Assembly: GCF_052324685.1 (NCBI RefSeq)
Contig: NC_135211.1
Span: 15,500,549 to 15,564,548 of the forward strand
DNA from: Brachyhypopomus gauderio
Lineage: Eukaryota > Chordata > Actinopteri > Gymnotiformes > Hypopomidae
DNA: 64,000 nt
Direction of reading: 5' to 3'
Shown here: positions 1 through 12,644 of the stretch, one piece after another
Layout: each line of letters opens with the position of its first letter
Numbering within the stretch: position 1 is the stretch's first letter
Notes under the pieces: model-generated
What the model saw: only the letters and a program-made list of their open reading frames with translations
Database searches by the model: none
What the model was told of the DNA's origin: nothing
Made by a program: the position numbers and the translations under genes

Positions 1-629
1 AAACCGAAAGTGATTTCGCTTTGTTTTTACAGCGACGAGACTCCCCTGTACCCACAGCGCAAGGGGAATTCCTGTCTCTGGTTCGTTCACGCTGTAATAC
101 CGGAGAGTCGAACCGAATTAAACCAGCCAACATCTCATTACAGCGATTGAACTTACCAGAGTCTCGCTCTCTCGCTGTGTCCTTGAATGGTCGGTTGTTA
201 TGTATGTGGCTCGCGCCAAGGAGCGAGAGGACGGACACAAGTGCTGAGAAGAGCGAGATTTATTGAAGGACATACCATATTCATCGTCGTAGTGGCAGGC
301 AGGGGTCATAACAGGAGAGCCATCAAGGTTGGACAGGTACAGGGGCATAATGACACGGAAAGTAACAAACGAATGCAGGGCAACACGAAACCGAGAAACA
401 ACATAAACGGTCAGACATCCAAAACAACCGACAACCAGACTGGGGAAATACAGGGACTATATGAACACTGAACTAAACTAGGAACAGGTGGGGACGATGA
501 TGACAGGGGCGTGGCGGACAATCAGGGAATCTCGGAGACAACGAGCGGGGCAGGGTAAACAGGCACAGAACACAGACATGAGGGAATCCGGAGTGACAGC
601 TAAGGGAGGGGCCGCGGCCATACGTGACA
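1..629 (-). mobile_element. LTR (629-196) plus adjoining internal sequence of an LTR element
   Basis: On the minus strand a sequence beginning TGTCACGTATGG at 629 and ending CATAACA at 196 (434 bp) resembles the solo LTR at 2329-2809: it shares AGCTGTCACTC, TTCCCTCATGTCTGTGTTC and an AATAAATCTCGCTCT block near the 3' end. Sequence from 195 to 1 would be the internal part, leaving the window. No coding region was recognised in it. Confidence 0.6.
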
Positions 630-1295
630 CCCTCATTTCTCAAAAAGTGTTGTGTCATCTGCAAGTTGAGTTAAAATGAGTTCTCTGCCAAGGAGGGAGA
701 TGCCTTCCACAGCACTATTTCTGATGTGATATGCCATAAGCTGTGCCACCAACAGAAAGAGGTAAGGGGAAGCAGGACAGCCCTGTCTTATACCTCTAGA
801 GATATCCAATCTGGGGGACGTGCCACTTGGTAATTTAATAGAGCTACTGCTGTTCTTTATAGCAGAAGAAAAGTAAGTACCAAAGCCAAATTTATGTAGA
901 AACTGTAAGATAAACTGGTGCTCCACTGTGTCAAAGGCCTTATAGAAGTCTAAGAACAGAATAAATCCATCATCATCTAGAATATCAGAGTAATCTATAA
1001 TGTCCATAACTAGCCTAATATTGTTTGTGTCTTTTAGACATAAAACCTGAGTGTGTTTCTCAATTATTGAGCCCAGTACCATTTTCGATCGTCTTGCAAA
1101 AATTAAAGCAAATACTTTATAGTCGTTATTAAGTAGTGATATTGGGCGCCAATTATCAATCAGGGAAGTGTCTTTATTGGACTTGGGAAGTAGTGTTGTT
1201 AGTCCTTGCATCATGGTTGGAGGAAGTTGTTCATTTTCTATACTTTGCAAAAATTGTTGATTGATTGCATCTATAACCTCCTCAAGTATAATAGG

Positions 1296-1634
1296 TGTAA
1301 AGCGCTGGCGAAGGCAACGGACGAGACAGAATCCTCTTTCCAGAACATTACGTTTATTCTTGAATTGCGCAGACAGCGCACATAAAACACATCGACACTG
1401 AACGTCTATCACACAAACAAGCAAGACTCGAACAACGACGAGCACAGGAAACTGCGCGAACGCACATTAAATAGACAAACCACATAAACCCCAAGTGATG
1501 ACGAGACGAGCCACAAGTGAAACGGATTATCACAGGACATAACCGCACCCACAGAGATCCACAGACGCAGACGAGTAGACGTAGATGACGTAAACACACG
1601 CCCAAAGGGAGGGGCCGGGGACCTCAACGTGACA
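1296..1634 (-). mobile_element. Solo LTR, 339 bp, 5-bp target duplication
   Basis: The element begins TGTCACGTTGAGG on the minus strand and ends TTTACA. It is flanked by ATAGG on both sides (1291-1295 and 1635-1639). It is the same family as 35381-35713. It interrupts the LINE ORF2. Confidence 0.85.
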
Positions 1635-2328
1635 ATAGGATCATCACACAGCGCCATCTCATCTTTGGAGATGTTTTTCGGCATCAGCCGACCTCTGGCA
1701 AAATTTGGAACTGTATAATTCTGCATAAAATTGACTACAGTATACTAAAGTATGGATATTATTTTATGATAATCTGTAAGCACCCCATTAACGTTTAGCT
1801 TATTGAGACTGTTCACCTTGGAGTGATGTTTCTCTAAATTAAAGTAGTGAGAATTTTGCTCACCTTCCTCCAGCCATCTTGCTCTAGATCTGACAAATGC
1901 CCCTTTAGCTTTCAGAGTATACAGTTCATCTAATTTATTTTTCAAAATAGAAAGTTCTAGTCTTTCACCCTCTGATAATGTATCTGGGGTTTTACTATAC
2001 AGACAGGTGATCCTTGACACCACATTCAACTCCTCATTTTTCCTAGATTTGGCTAAATCACTGCTGAATTTTCTGAAGAAAGCACCAAGCTCAAACTTCA
2101 AAAGCTCCCAGTTAATGCCAAATTGTACCTCTTGTCTAGCTTTAGACCAAAAGTGTGAAATCATACGCAACACCTCTCTCTTTACTACCTCATTAGTTAG
2201 TACTGAGCTGTTAAGTTTCCAATATCCTGAATGGGGGGCACCTAATTGGGAGACGGATAATTTAATTTTAATATATATAGCCTTATGATCTATGAGGGGA
2301 GTGGGGTGTATGTCCACCTCAATGTAAT

Positions 2329-2809
2329 TGTCACGTAGGGCAACGCCCCCTCTCGTAGCTGTCACTCTGGGTTCCCTCATGTCTGTGTTCCCTGCCTGTT
2401 TGTCCCGCCCTGCTCGTTTATTTTGATATTCCTCGTTTGTTACCACGCCCCTGTGTCATTGTCATCACCTGTCCCTAGTTTGGTTCTATGTATATATAGT
2501 CCTTGTATTGCCCTTGTCTGTATCGGTCTTTTTGTTCCAGCCTGTTTGTTTGTATATGCCTGCTCGTAAGTTTACGCCTCCGTGTTATTTGTTTTTCCTC
2601 TGTGTTTTGCCTGTTCGCCCTAGTGCTGCTGTTCCGTGAGTCTTCCTTGTTGTGTTCGCTATGTCTGTCCGTATTTCGTGTCCTGACTGCCTGCCCGGTT
2701 TGACCCATGCCTGTTACATCGACGCTGCTTTTGGAATTTCCTGTAATAAATCTCGCTCTCCTCAGCGTTTGTGTCCGTCTACCTGTTCTGCCCTGCGCAG
2801 ATCGTTACA
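2329..2809 (+). mobile_element. Solo LTR, 481 bp, 5-bp target duplication
   Basis: It begins TGTCACGTAGGG, ends GATCGTTACA and is flanked by GTAAT (2324-2328 and 2810-2814). A TATATATA box and AATAAATCTCGCTCT occur in LTR-like order. It interrupts the LINE between the endonuclease and reverse transcriptase parts. Confidence 0.85.
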
Positions 2810-3584
2810 GTAATTCTTGTTAAAACCCTGGGAAATTAACCAAAAATCTATTCTAGATTGCTTGGACCCTGTTTTATTGCTCCATGTAAAGGCATTTTAT
2901 TAGGGTATTTTACTCTCCATATGTCTTCAAGATTAAATTTATCCATGAATGCAGTGAAATTTGTATTTGTATTTGCTGACCTTGAAGGCCATTTATCAAT
3001 GGAACTATCAAGCACAATATTAAAGTCGCCTCCTAACAGTAACTTAGCATTTGGAAATTTGGATAAACAGCTTAGCAATAGATCCTCTATAGATGTAATA
3101 AGATTGTTATTATCCTGTCTTGAATTGTACCCATACATGTTGCATATTATGTATATTTGGTCGTTACATTGTATGGTTTGGCAAATGAAATGACCAGCAG
3201 GGTCACACACAGTACATAAAACATCCCCACTGAACCTGTTCTTTAATGTAGTGACCCCAGCCGAATGCTCTGTTCCATGAGAGAGCCAAATGGAGTTACC
3301 CCACTGTGATCTCCAGTAGTTGGTATCATTTGGCACAGAGTGTGATTCTTGTAGATAGACAAGGTCTGTTCTGAACTGCTTGGCAGAAAGAAATAAAGCT
3401 TTGCGCTTAACATTGTTACGCAAACCCCTAGCATTAAGAGATATTAAAGATAAACTTGACAGAATTTAACAATAGAAAATAAAGAGAAAACTTCAAGTAA
3501 ACCTTAAGTAGTTTGAATGTGCAACGTTGAGATCAGCACCAATATTCTATATAACACGAAACAAAGTGCTTGAACAGTAACTTC

Positions 3585-5245
3585 TAGGGCTGCACGATTA
3601 ATCGTATTTTTATCATTATCGCGATGTGAAGTTTCACGATAAACACATCGAAAGAGCCACGATAACTCCTTGAATAACAGCAAACTCAAATTGCGTTATC
3701 CTCGTCAAGCAATAGAGGGAGCTATTCGCGCTGCAGACTATGATCACGTGACGTAAGTAGGTAAGAGGCAGAGTGAGGCAGAGTTGCCAGGTTCGCGGTT
3801 TTCACGCCAAATTGGGCTTGTTTGAAAATCCAGCCGCGGGTAAAAATTCTGGGGCCGCGGGGTGCGGTTTTTTGGGCTACTTTTGAGTTGGGCTACTGCG
3901 GAAGTTACAAGTCAACACTAAGAATCGATCGCAATATAATACTTAATTTGTCTCCAGTTCACACTCGCAACACCCCCCCCCCCCCCCCCCCGACAACTTA
4001 CACTCGCAGATTTTGTGCGGAAAACTTTTGTAGGACCTGGCAACCCTGGAGTGGGGTGAACACGCTCATCAGACACGCGATTTGGTTTAAGCCTGGTTTA
4101 CACTTGATGCGGCGCGAGGGTCCGGGAGGCGAAAATAACGTAATCGCGGTGGCTTCGCCCGTGTGCAATTGCCTCGCGCGCTGTCGATTCACGAGGTCGT
4201 GCACCTCTCGAATTTTGTAAGTTCGCGCGCGCCGCGTCTCGGCGCAATGAGAACAGTCATGTTTGCAGGGTTCATACACCTATACAAGGTGAAATTCAAG
4301 CACTTGTACGTCACTTTCAAGGTCCATTTCAATAATTCCCAGCACGTTATTGAATTAAATATTTATACATATACTCTAAATGATTCGAAATAATTCGCTT
4401 TTTTATCACATTATTTAATGTTATTATTTATTTAAAGTTCGCGCGCGCCACGTCTCGGCGCAATGAGAACAGTCATGTTTGCAGGGTTCATACACCTATA
4501 CAAGGTGGAATTCAAGCACTTGTACGTCACTTTCAAGGTCCATTTCAATAATTCCCAGCACGTTATTGAATTAAATATTTATACATATACTCTAAATGAT
4601 TCGAAATAATTCGCTTTTTTATCACATTATTTAATGGATATTTATTTTCAAAACGCCCAATCTTAACGTCTTCACGTTCTCTCATGTTTCGTCCTGGAAT
4701 TACAAGAGGCTCGTATTTGTTAACGTAATACAAGAGAATTGTTCAGTCAGACAGATATTTGTTGTGAAACGAAGTAGTTACAATTTCAAGCCTTTTCAAA
4801 TACTTTAGACTAAATTCCAGCACTTTTCAAACCTGAAACACAAAGCAACATTAAAATTGGTCAGGTAAAAGTTCATTCCCCTGTATTTGAGGGGTGTTTT
4901 TTTTATACTACTAGGCCTACATATCGTTTCGGACAACACTGCAAAGAATGTGACACGGCAAGATTAAACGCTTCCGCCGTTCGCGGAGGTTAACGAGGTG
5001 TGCGGAGTCGCTCACTCGTGAAAGTATAAACCTAGATTGAATCTATTGTTGAATAAACCTGCAAAATATTTGGAATTATTCTGGATTCATTACACAGTAA
5101 AAAACAAAACAAATTAACGTGCTGCTGTTCAGAGAGACACTACATTTCTGTATTTTAATCTTAATTTATCGTGGTTCACATCGATATCGGGATATCCAAC
5201 AATGTTATCGCACATCGCAATTCTAGTCCATATCGTGCACCCCTA
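3585..5245. mobile_element. Non-autonomous hAT-type element, 1661 bp
   Basis: The ends are TAGGGCTGCACGAT and ATCGTGCACCCCTA, imperfect inverted repeats. The 8-bp duplication GTAACTTC flanks both ends (3577-3584 and 5246-5253). No transposase frame was found. Inside are a poly-C run (3971-3992), a tandem duplication (period 216 bp from 4221) and a module shared with the element at 21222-22542. Confidence 0.85.
4221..4640. repeat. 216-bp tandem duplication inside the hAT element
   Basis: The block beginning GTTCGCGCGCGCC at 4221 recurs at 4437 nearly unchanged. It holds caatgagaacagtcatgttt and the AT-rich tail aaataattcgcttttttatc. A single related copy lies in the second hAT element. Confidence 0.8.
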
Positions 5246-5724
5246 GTAACTTCAGTAAAGCCTTTTTCATTTTCCTTTTGAGTTCCTTAAATTTATAATA
5301 AAGGTCCAAACAGTTAAATATGTATATAGAGCCTGCCCTTTTTTGAAAACACAGCTCTAATATGGATAGAATAAACAGTGTTAATTTCTAATCCCCACTC
5401 ATTATTATAAATGATAATATATATGTATTTGGTTTTTTGGTGTTTTTTTTTTAATGGCAGTTAACTATTCTCTAGGCAGACGAATCTAAGAACTAAATGA
5501 GCCCGAGAAAGTTGGTTAAACAGCTGCCAAACTTCTTTAGGAAAAATAGATTCTCTTCACCTCTATCGGTATCTCTGAGCCGTTGATAAAACCTCTCCCC
5601 CCAACGAAGTAGGCTGTCTTCCCTTCCTCTCGTGCTTTCTTAATCTCGGGCCACAGTTTTTGTCTGTGCTCCCTTTCCTCCATGGTCAGGTCCTCCGTGA
5701 AGCGCAGATGTTTCTGTCACTTTC

Positions 5725-6048
5725 TTGCTACCGGTGGAGGTTTGCGTATGCGCTCACGTGACTGACCGGCTTCTTTTCATTGGTCACACATACTCGGGTG
5801 ACGAGACGTTGGTCAGTTTTCTCACTGAAAATAGAATTATTTACAAAACGAAAGTAACGGTAGCGCGCGGTGCAAATCCGATTGTAACGGAGTAAAAGTC
5901 GCCTTTTTCTCACCACGTATTTACTCAAGTAAAAGTAAAAATGTAAAAGTCTTTCATATTAAAACTACTCTCACAAGTAAAATTTTTCCCCCAAAAGCTA
6001 CTTGAGTAAATGTAACGGGGTAAATGTAACGCGTTACACACCTCTGGT
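5725..6048. mobile_element. Right part of a fish DNA transposon with CAGAGGTG end
   Basis: The sequence has the theme tactcaagtaaaagtaaaaatg and ends gttacacacctctg, the reverse of a CAGAGGTGTGTAAC terminus. The left terminus is not recognisable. A related end is at 34684. Confidence 0.5.
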
Positions 6049-6650
6049 TACCACTTTGCTACCTTTGTGTTATGAATTTCTAGTATTAACCACCGGTTTT
6101 CAGCAACAGCAGTGTTTGGGTATTTATGTCTCTTTACCCAAGTTAATGGAAGTCACAACAAAAGACCTTACCTCAACACCCCCAAGTAAAGACGAGTGGT
6201 ATGTTGTTCAGTGGTGATGTAGAGAGTTTTTATACCCTTCTCTGTTTAACCAACATGATAACAGGTGGCAGGGCTGCCAACTTTTCAAAATCACTTGGAG
6301 TGAGATTTGATTTTTTTTTTTTTTGGGGGGGGGGGGGGGGGAGGTGTCGTCAAATGGCCACGTTAACTGTTATATGTTTATATCCTCTATGCTGCGCCTA
6401 AAGCGATCGATCATCAGTGGTTGGCGCCAGAGCGAACTAGTAACTCATTGATTCATAGATGTAGATCAGAGATAAATAAACTAGATTTTTTTTTGCGTGA
6501 GAAATCGGATGTATGGCGTGTGAAGACAGTCAAATGCGTGTGTCTCACGCTCATTGCGTGAGAGTTGGCAACCCTGAGGTGGTGATTTACTTTGGTGTGA
6601 AATATGGGTGTTCTGAATTTTGATATTTTATCATATTGGGGTTTTTTCCC
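6049..6650 (-). pseudogene. Orphan duplicate of the hatching-enzyme A promoter region
   Basis: 6049-6268 and 6577-6640 match the gene A upstream region (about 13010-13290) closely. They include TTATCATGTT (6261-6252), TATAAAA (6234-6228) and the 5' UTR donor-like site. No coding exons follow on the minus strand; the sequence is cut at 6048 by a transposon end. A 308-bp element (6269-6576) splits the duplicate. It looks like the remnant of another hatching-enzyme unit. Confidence 0.6.
6269..6576. mobile_element. 308-bp hAT-like MITE inside the orphan promoter
   Basis: The ends CAGGGCTGCCAACT and AGTTGGCAACCCTG are inverted repeats. AGGTGG flanks both sides (6263-6268, 6577-6582). The gene A promoter at about 13218-13235 is the empty site. 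It contains T and G homopolymer runs near 6310-6341. Confidence 0.75.
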
Positions 6651-7072
6651 CTCTTAAATTGTCTCGGGCCTCGCCAAAGTTTCCCCAGCTCTCAGAACTC
6701 CTCTTATCACTCCAGCCTGTGCCTCCTTTTTAGGGGAAAGCTGATCAACACAGTGCTGTGTTGCTGGAGCACTGGCTTGGCAATCCTGAGAGCAGCTCCC
6801 ATCCTGCCTGGGACCTTCTGTTCTTCTCAATGGAGGACGGCCTGCGTATGTTAGCCCGGGCTAATTCCCACACTTTCCTTTGCTTTTGGGAGTTCCATAA
6901 CTCTGCACCTGGATTCTAATATTAGCTGGTGGCCATCCCATCCTAAGAGATTTGGATTCAACTCCACTTAGGTGTGGGGGCCCCTTCCTTACACAGACAT
7001 AGAGCTTCTAGAGGTTTTACAAAGCCCAGGTGTGACACATTTTGGTCACAGCTGTGAGGGTGATATTACAGT

Positions 7073-7233
7073 CACTTAATTTAATTAAGCAGATGAAATA
7101 TAGACAACATAATGTAATGCAGTATTCAGTAGTTAGGCCTACTGGGGGCTGTTCTGCTTCTAGACCCTATTGAAAGGGTTTAGTAATTTCTGGTGTTGAT
7201 GTGTAGATTTATCCAAAGTCTGAGCATTTAGAG
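7073..7233 (-). pseudogene. Fragment duplicated from hatching-enzyme intron 7
   Basis: This stretch resembles 10513-10660 in gene A's intron 7, sharing blocks such as taatgcagtattcagta and the words around ctgggggctgtt. No exon 7 or exon 8 sequence remains beside it. With the orphan promoter nearby it suggests a collapsed tandem unit. Confidence 0.55.
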
Positions 7234-7269
7234 AAGAGAGATGAAATTATATTTAAGGCTTTTAGGAAC

Positions 7270-7560
7270 AGCACTCAGTCCCTCTCCCAGAATAATTAGC
7301 TGCACCTGCCTCTCATCTGCCACGCCCTCTCCCCTAGCTACTTGAACATCAGTATCACACTTCCTGGTTGGGAAATATTGCCGACTCATGCTGCATACTG
7401 AGCATTCTCACTGCCTAAACCTCCTGTACCTCCCGGACTCTATTCTCCCTGGTGCTACTCGCCTCTGGCATTTATTCCTTACTGAATAAAAGCGGCGTTA
7501 TTCCGCATTTGGTTCCTTCTCTGCCTGGTCATGCAATGATGAGTTACTGGAAAGACAATA
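7270..7560 (+). mobile_element. LTR-like repeat fragment
   Basis: A C/T-rich stretch ends with an AATAAA (near 7484) and about 50 bases of tail, the layout of an LTR 3' half. No target duplication or partner was found. Confidence 0.25.
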
Positions 7561-8835
7561 AAATTCCTGTTTGATTATCTTGTATTGTCCATCTTTTAAT
7601 ATATAAAAAACAATTTAAAGAGGTTATAGAAACCTCTGTTTCTATAAAGAGAAATCTAACATTATAGATCACTGACATCACTCATAGAGGATATTTTTCA
7701 CTCCATGAAAATAATTCAAAATAAATTCTTGAATTCTAGTACATTGATTCATGTGGATGTTCAAGGATCTCTGATCACTAGAATGATCAGTAGAATATCT
7801 TCACTAATTTTGCTGTTATTTAATAACAAAAACAATAACATGTTGTTGATGTCATTTTTATTGACCACACCTTAGTCAAAATCATCTGGAGGAACAATAC
7901 TTAGATATATGCTTATTACACTTGATTGTGTCTAGATAACATATTGTTAATTCAGTCTCATGCTGTGAAAAGCATGCTGTGCAAAATTAAGGTGTCATTT
8001 GTCACACCCGCTGAGGGCAACTCCACATCTCACCACAAGAGGCCGCTGTCACCAGAGATTTAAGTTCCCCTTCCCTGGTGGGTCATCCTCTCGTCTGAGC
8101 TGTTTTTTCCTAATTCAAGTTGTCCAGTGTATATTAGGCTCTCACTCTCTCTTCAGTTCATGGTGAAGTCTTGCACTGACCTTCTAGTTTGTAATTCTGA
8201 GTGTTTGTTGATTACAGTCTGCCGGTCCCTGATATCTGCTTTGTGCTTGCGGTTCTGGTGTTCTCCCTATTTGTCTGCCTGGATATGTTTGTGCTCGCTG
8301 TGTTTTCACCCTCTGACCCTGGATTACTATCCTGGGCTTCTGCATGTGTTTGCTGCTCTCTTCCTTTCAGATGAAGTGCTGCTCTCGGTTCCTCACACTC
8401 CTCTTAGACATGCTGGATTACTGGCAGTAAGCTGCTTTCTCAGCTAAAGGGGAGTTGGGCATCCTTCAGTGGGTTTATGCATTTATGGGTTTGTCTTTCC
8501 TTTCTCTTTTCCTTCTTCTTCTTCTTCTTATTATTATTAAAGTCAGAGGTGGTATAAAACATCTATGAAATGAAGCTGTTTGTAGTTAGCAACATGATAA
8601 ATGTTCACCAGTCACAGGAATGTGTGTTATTATTACAAAATTAACCACTAAAGGGTTTGACAATGGTACGAGTTCAAATGCACTCACAGTTTGGCTGTTA
8701 ATTTGAGATAAACCATCACATTCTTTGAAGTTTGTTAAGGACTGCTCCAGGGATAGTTAATGTCCTCTGTCTATTAACTACCAATATGTATGAACATGAT
8801 ATGACACTGAACATGACCAAGGGCTTAATATTCTA

Positions 8836-8841
8836 TTTATT
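8836..8841 (-). terminator. Polyadenylation signal of hatching enzyme A
   Basis: AATAAA on the minus strand lies about 150 bp after the split stop codon, so exon 9 is almost entirely 3' UTR. No other AATAAA was noticed between the stop and this point. Confidence 0.6.
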
Positions 8842-8987
8842 TGAAGGTTTTCTGGAATTGTTTTTATAATTACGTAGTCAGTAAAGCACGGCCAACAGCA
8901 GCAGAGAGCCCTCTCAACAGGGCAGTCATATTTCTCCTCTCATCATCTCCTGCTGCTTAACAACTGGATCGGTGACTTCTTCTCATT

Positions 8988-10880
8988 TCCTGAAAGATGA
9001 ATAAACAGATCAAATCATCAAAACCCTTCATTAATAAGGCAATTCAATATTTGTTACACACCTCCACACAACTGTATGACTTAAGACCAGAATTCTCCCT
9101 CTTTTCTCCCTCGCAAATTACTGCATAGTGAACCTGATTCTTTATTACTCTATGAAGTAATTAGGAGTGAATATGGTACTCACAGCACATGTAGAGTCTG
9201 TTGAGTCTGGTGATGTCATTCTGACTCATCTGCGTTGCCTGGCCAATGGCTACATTGCTGTTGGGGATGGGGACCATAGTGGGCTGACCATTCTTAGAGA
9301 AAGCAGTTCTGAAACGACAAATAACAATCAATTCATACAAAGGTGGGACAAAGGCATTTCTGAGTCATTCTTTTACTCTTTAGTCTTAATTGCATAATCA
9401 TACATGGGATCGATTGATTTTAACCCTAATTAATTTTCATTCCCTTATTTACTTTTATTGCCCTATGTTAGCCATTTTTAATTACTATTCACCAAGTCTG
9501 TGTATTGGGTACCTTGTAGTGCTAGCAGACGACCACCAGAGGGAAGCAATGAGCCAGCAAACAATCAGGAGCTTGTTAGCCTGATTTACGTCAGGTTCGC
9601 AAAGTTCTGTCTTTGGGAGGTCTTGGTGTATGCTACATGCAGACAGGTTTTGCTAAACGGTAAACGGTAAACAGTAAACTGTGAGGGACTGTGTTGCTTG
9701 TGTGTCTCTTAAGTTGTCCTTTCCAAGGAATTTTTCCTTCAGTCATTGAAGTTGTTTAGCTGTCTGTTTTCCTGTCAGCCACCTCCACCTCTCTAGTAGC
9801 TCTAGGGTGCCTGCCAAGACCTCTAGTCTGGTGTGGAACTAGACTTGATTCATGGATGTGGCTAAACCATGAGGACCTTTTAGTTAGACTGTTTCCTTTG
9901 TGTGTGACCGAGACCTTGGTCCACCTGTAAAGCCATCCTGTTTCTGGTTGAGCCACCTGAGCCTCACTTCTCCACCAGGCACTCTTCCTAGCCTTGAGCA
10001 ATACTCACATGCTGCTTGAGTCCCGGGTTTGAATCCTTGTTCAGTTAAACCCCAGTATGTTGGGTTTTCCTCAGTTTGGGTTTTTAACTCTTTCTGTTGT
10101 CCTCTTCCTTGTTCCACCTCATCAACATTTCGGTCCTGGTTGGAGGGTTTTTATCCCACTGAGAAACCCCTAGGGGTGCAGCACCGATGGGCTTTCTTAC
10201 CCCAGTTTGCCCCCGTGGTCCTGACGTCCCATTTCAGACTCATTGTTTCACAGTCTTAAATATTGTCAAATCAAGAGTTCTAATGAAGCCTTGAGTCAAA
10301 CATTTATAAATACTATATCACTGCCATATAAGACGCTGTTTCCTGACATGCTAAGATGCTAAGGTGGACGTATGAGAAATGTTTTACACTTCTGAACATT
10401 TTACATGTACACTCCTGAAACTACTGCTTGTCAAAACATGTTTTACATATTCAAACAGTCATCTGACCAATCTGAGACACACTGCTCACTGCTTTGAGGA
10501 GGATATTGGTATCACTTAAAGTAATTAAACAGATTAAATATAGATAACATTATATAATGCAGTATTCAGTACCCCAGCCTGCTGGGAGCTGTTGTGCTCT
10601 TAAGCCCTGTTGAAAGTCATTTGTAGTTTTATACTGTAGATACATCCACAATCTGAGCACGCAGGCACTGTGCATGGGACACGTGAACACAGGGTCAACA
10701 GAACGGAGTACTGGACCTGTGGTACTGCATGACAGAATTGTAGTCATAGGACGTCCCCTGATTCAGAGTGTTGATCTTGTCAAAGTTGTACTTCATATCT
10801 GTTGTGAAAAAAAATAAAATAATGGTCAAACTATAGAAAAATTTAACCCTTCCAAAGAATTAGAGACATACATGCGCACA

Positions 10881-10941
<61 letters not shown>

Positions 10942-12277
10942 TATGTCTCTTATTTAATCACTCTTCAAACTTTCAAATTTGGACTTACTATCAATAATGT
11001 TCTCCCAGACAACACGGATGTGGTTGTCACGGTCATTGCGTGTCTGTTCGTGGTTGAAGCCCAGAGCATGGAGCAGCTCGTGCTGGACGGTGTTGTGGTA
11101 GATACAGCCGTTGCGGTCCAGAGACACTGTCTGGGCATAACCACGGCGACCCACATAAGAGTAGCATCTGTCAAAGTGACAAAGAGTGAAACTTCACAAT
11201 AATTTTCTTTGTTTCTTTGTTGAAACTTTGTTTTGTGTTCTACCAAGAATAATGATTATCTGAAATAAGGTTGAATAAAAAACACTCTAAAAATGACAGA
11301 TATAGTTATAATTAAAAATCTAAACATTTAAATATTTTTCTAAATGATTAAATCATCATTCTGGATCTGATTTTAGGTCTTTACTGGTTCCTTATTATTC
11401 AGAGTCTTGATCAGGTTTCCTGGTCTTAATGCTGGTGGTCTCCACTCCTGTGATACTTACCCACTGCGAGACTCAATGCTGAGGTAGTCTCTCTCGTTGG
11501 AGCGGGGGTAGAAGCGGATGCAGGACACAGAGGAGAAAGAGTCCAGACCACGCTGGATAACCTGCAGCTCACGAGAGGCTGAGGGCACGAAGGACACAGA
11601 TTACAATTAGGACAGACTAGAATTATAATAGAATTACTTTTTTCCAAACTGAAACAGGAAAGAAACTCTACCTCAAATAATGTCAATTGAAATCACTTTA
11701 TATCGGTTCTAAAATAGGAGAAGACCTTAAAGATACATGATACCCTGTACTACAATTAGAATAAGTATGATCATATATAATCTAGCATTGCTAATATGTT
11801 TATTAATCCAAACTGACATAGAAAGAGTTATTATGTCCCTCACAAAGTAAATGCACAAAGAAAATGTTAAAGAGTTGTGAGGACATATGGTGCATTTGCG
11901 TACAGACGTACAGAAGTGGTTGGCGATGACGTAGGGCACGTAGACTACACCGTCAGTGGCCTTGGGCCACATGCAGCCTTGGGCGGTGCAGGGGTCAGCG
12001 TTCCTCTCATCGTTTTCATCATCAACTGCAATGTCTCCAATAACCTTTGGCTCATCTGCATCACGAACTAACACACACAACAGAAAGAATATATAAAACC
12101 TCATTTAATGTGTGTGTGTGGGGGGGGGCAAGATTAGAAAATGAATGCTATGACTGTACTGAGAGGAATATCAGAAACTGTACAAAAGATAATGTGATGT
12201 TATACATGTTATTAAAATATGTCATGGATAGTCATGAAACACTACAATACGCTTGGCAGTCTTTAAAAACTATGTGT

Positions 12278-12332
<55 letters not shown>

Positions 12333-12587
12333 CATGTGTGCGTGTGTGTGTCCACACCGATGCCATTGTTAGCTCTTTCCAGCAGCTCTCCCACAGACAA
12401 CACTAAAAGTGAATAAATTAATAAAATAAGTATCTCATACAACTAAAAAAACATTTTATAAATATGCATTAAAAAAACTCGATTATTGACTTACCAGGCT
12501 ACACACCAGCCATGTGAACACAGATGACAGACATGATAGAGTCTCGTTATAAAAGAGTAATGTGCATGTGCTTTGAAACTTTGAAAT

Positions 12588-12644
<57 letters not shown>

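Larger units (their letters stand above)
630..5720 (-). mobile_element. L1/Tx1-like LINE, minus strand, broken by later insertions
   Basis: Reading leftward, 5720-5490 encodes the end of an ORF1 (strings RFTEDLTMEEREHR, LWPEIKKAREEGKTAYFVGG) and stops. 3480-2816 encodes the start of ORF2, an endonuclease with ISLNARGLRNNVKRKA, LLLGGDFN and SRIDFWLIS. 2322-1640 continues with SRARWLEEGEQNSHYF. 1290-630 holds the reverse transcriptase core with NWRPISLLN, LDFYKAFDTVEH, GIRQGCPASPYLF and the catalytic string QLADDTTLF. The pieces were separated by a hAT element (3585-5245) and two solo LTRs (2329-2809, 1296-1634). The left end is replaced by another LTR at 629. The LINE 3' end is not in the window. 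It is inactive. Confidence 0.85.
6651..8835. other. Gene-free stretch downstream of hatching enzyme A
   Basis: Apart from the intron-7 fragment and an LTR-like piece, it holds a repeat-like block near 8000-8540 beginning tgtcacacccgctgagg and ending in a (TTC)n/(TTA)n tract. No coding exon was recognised. Confidence 0.5.
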
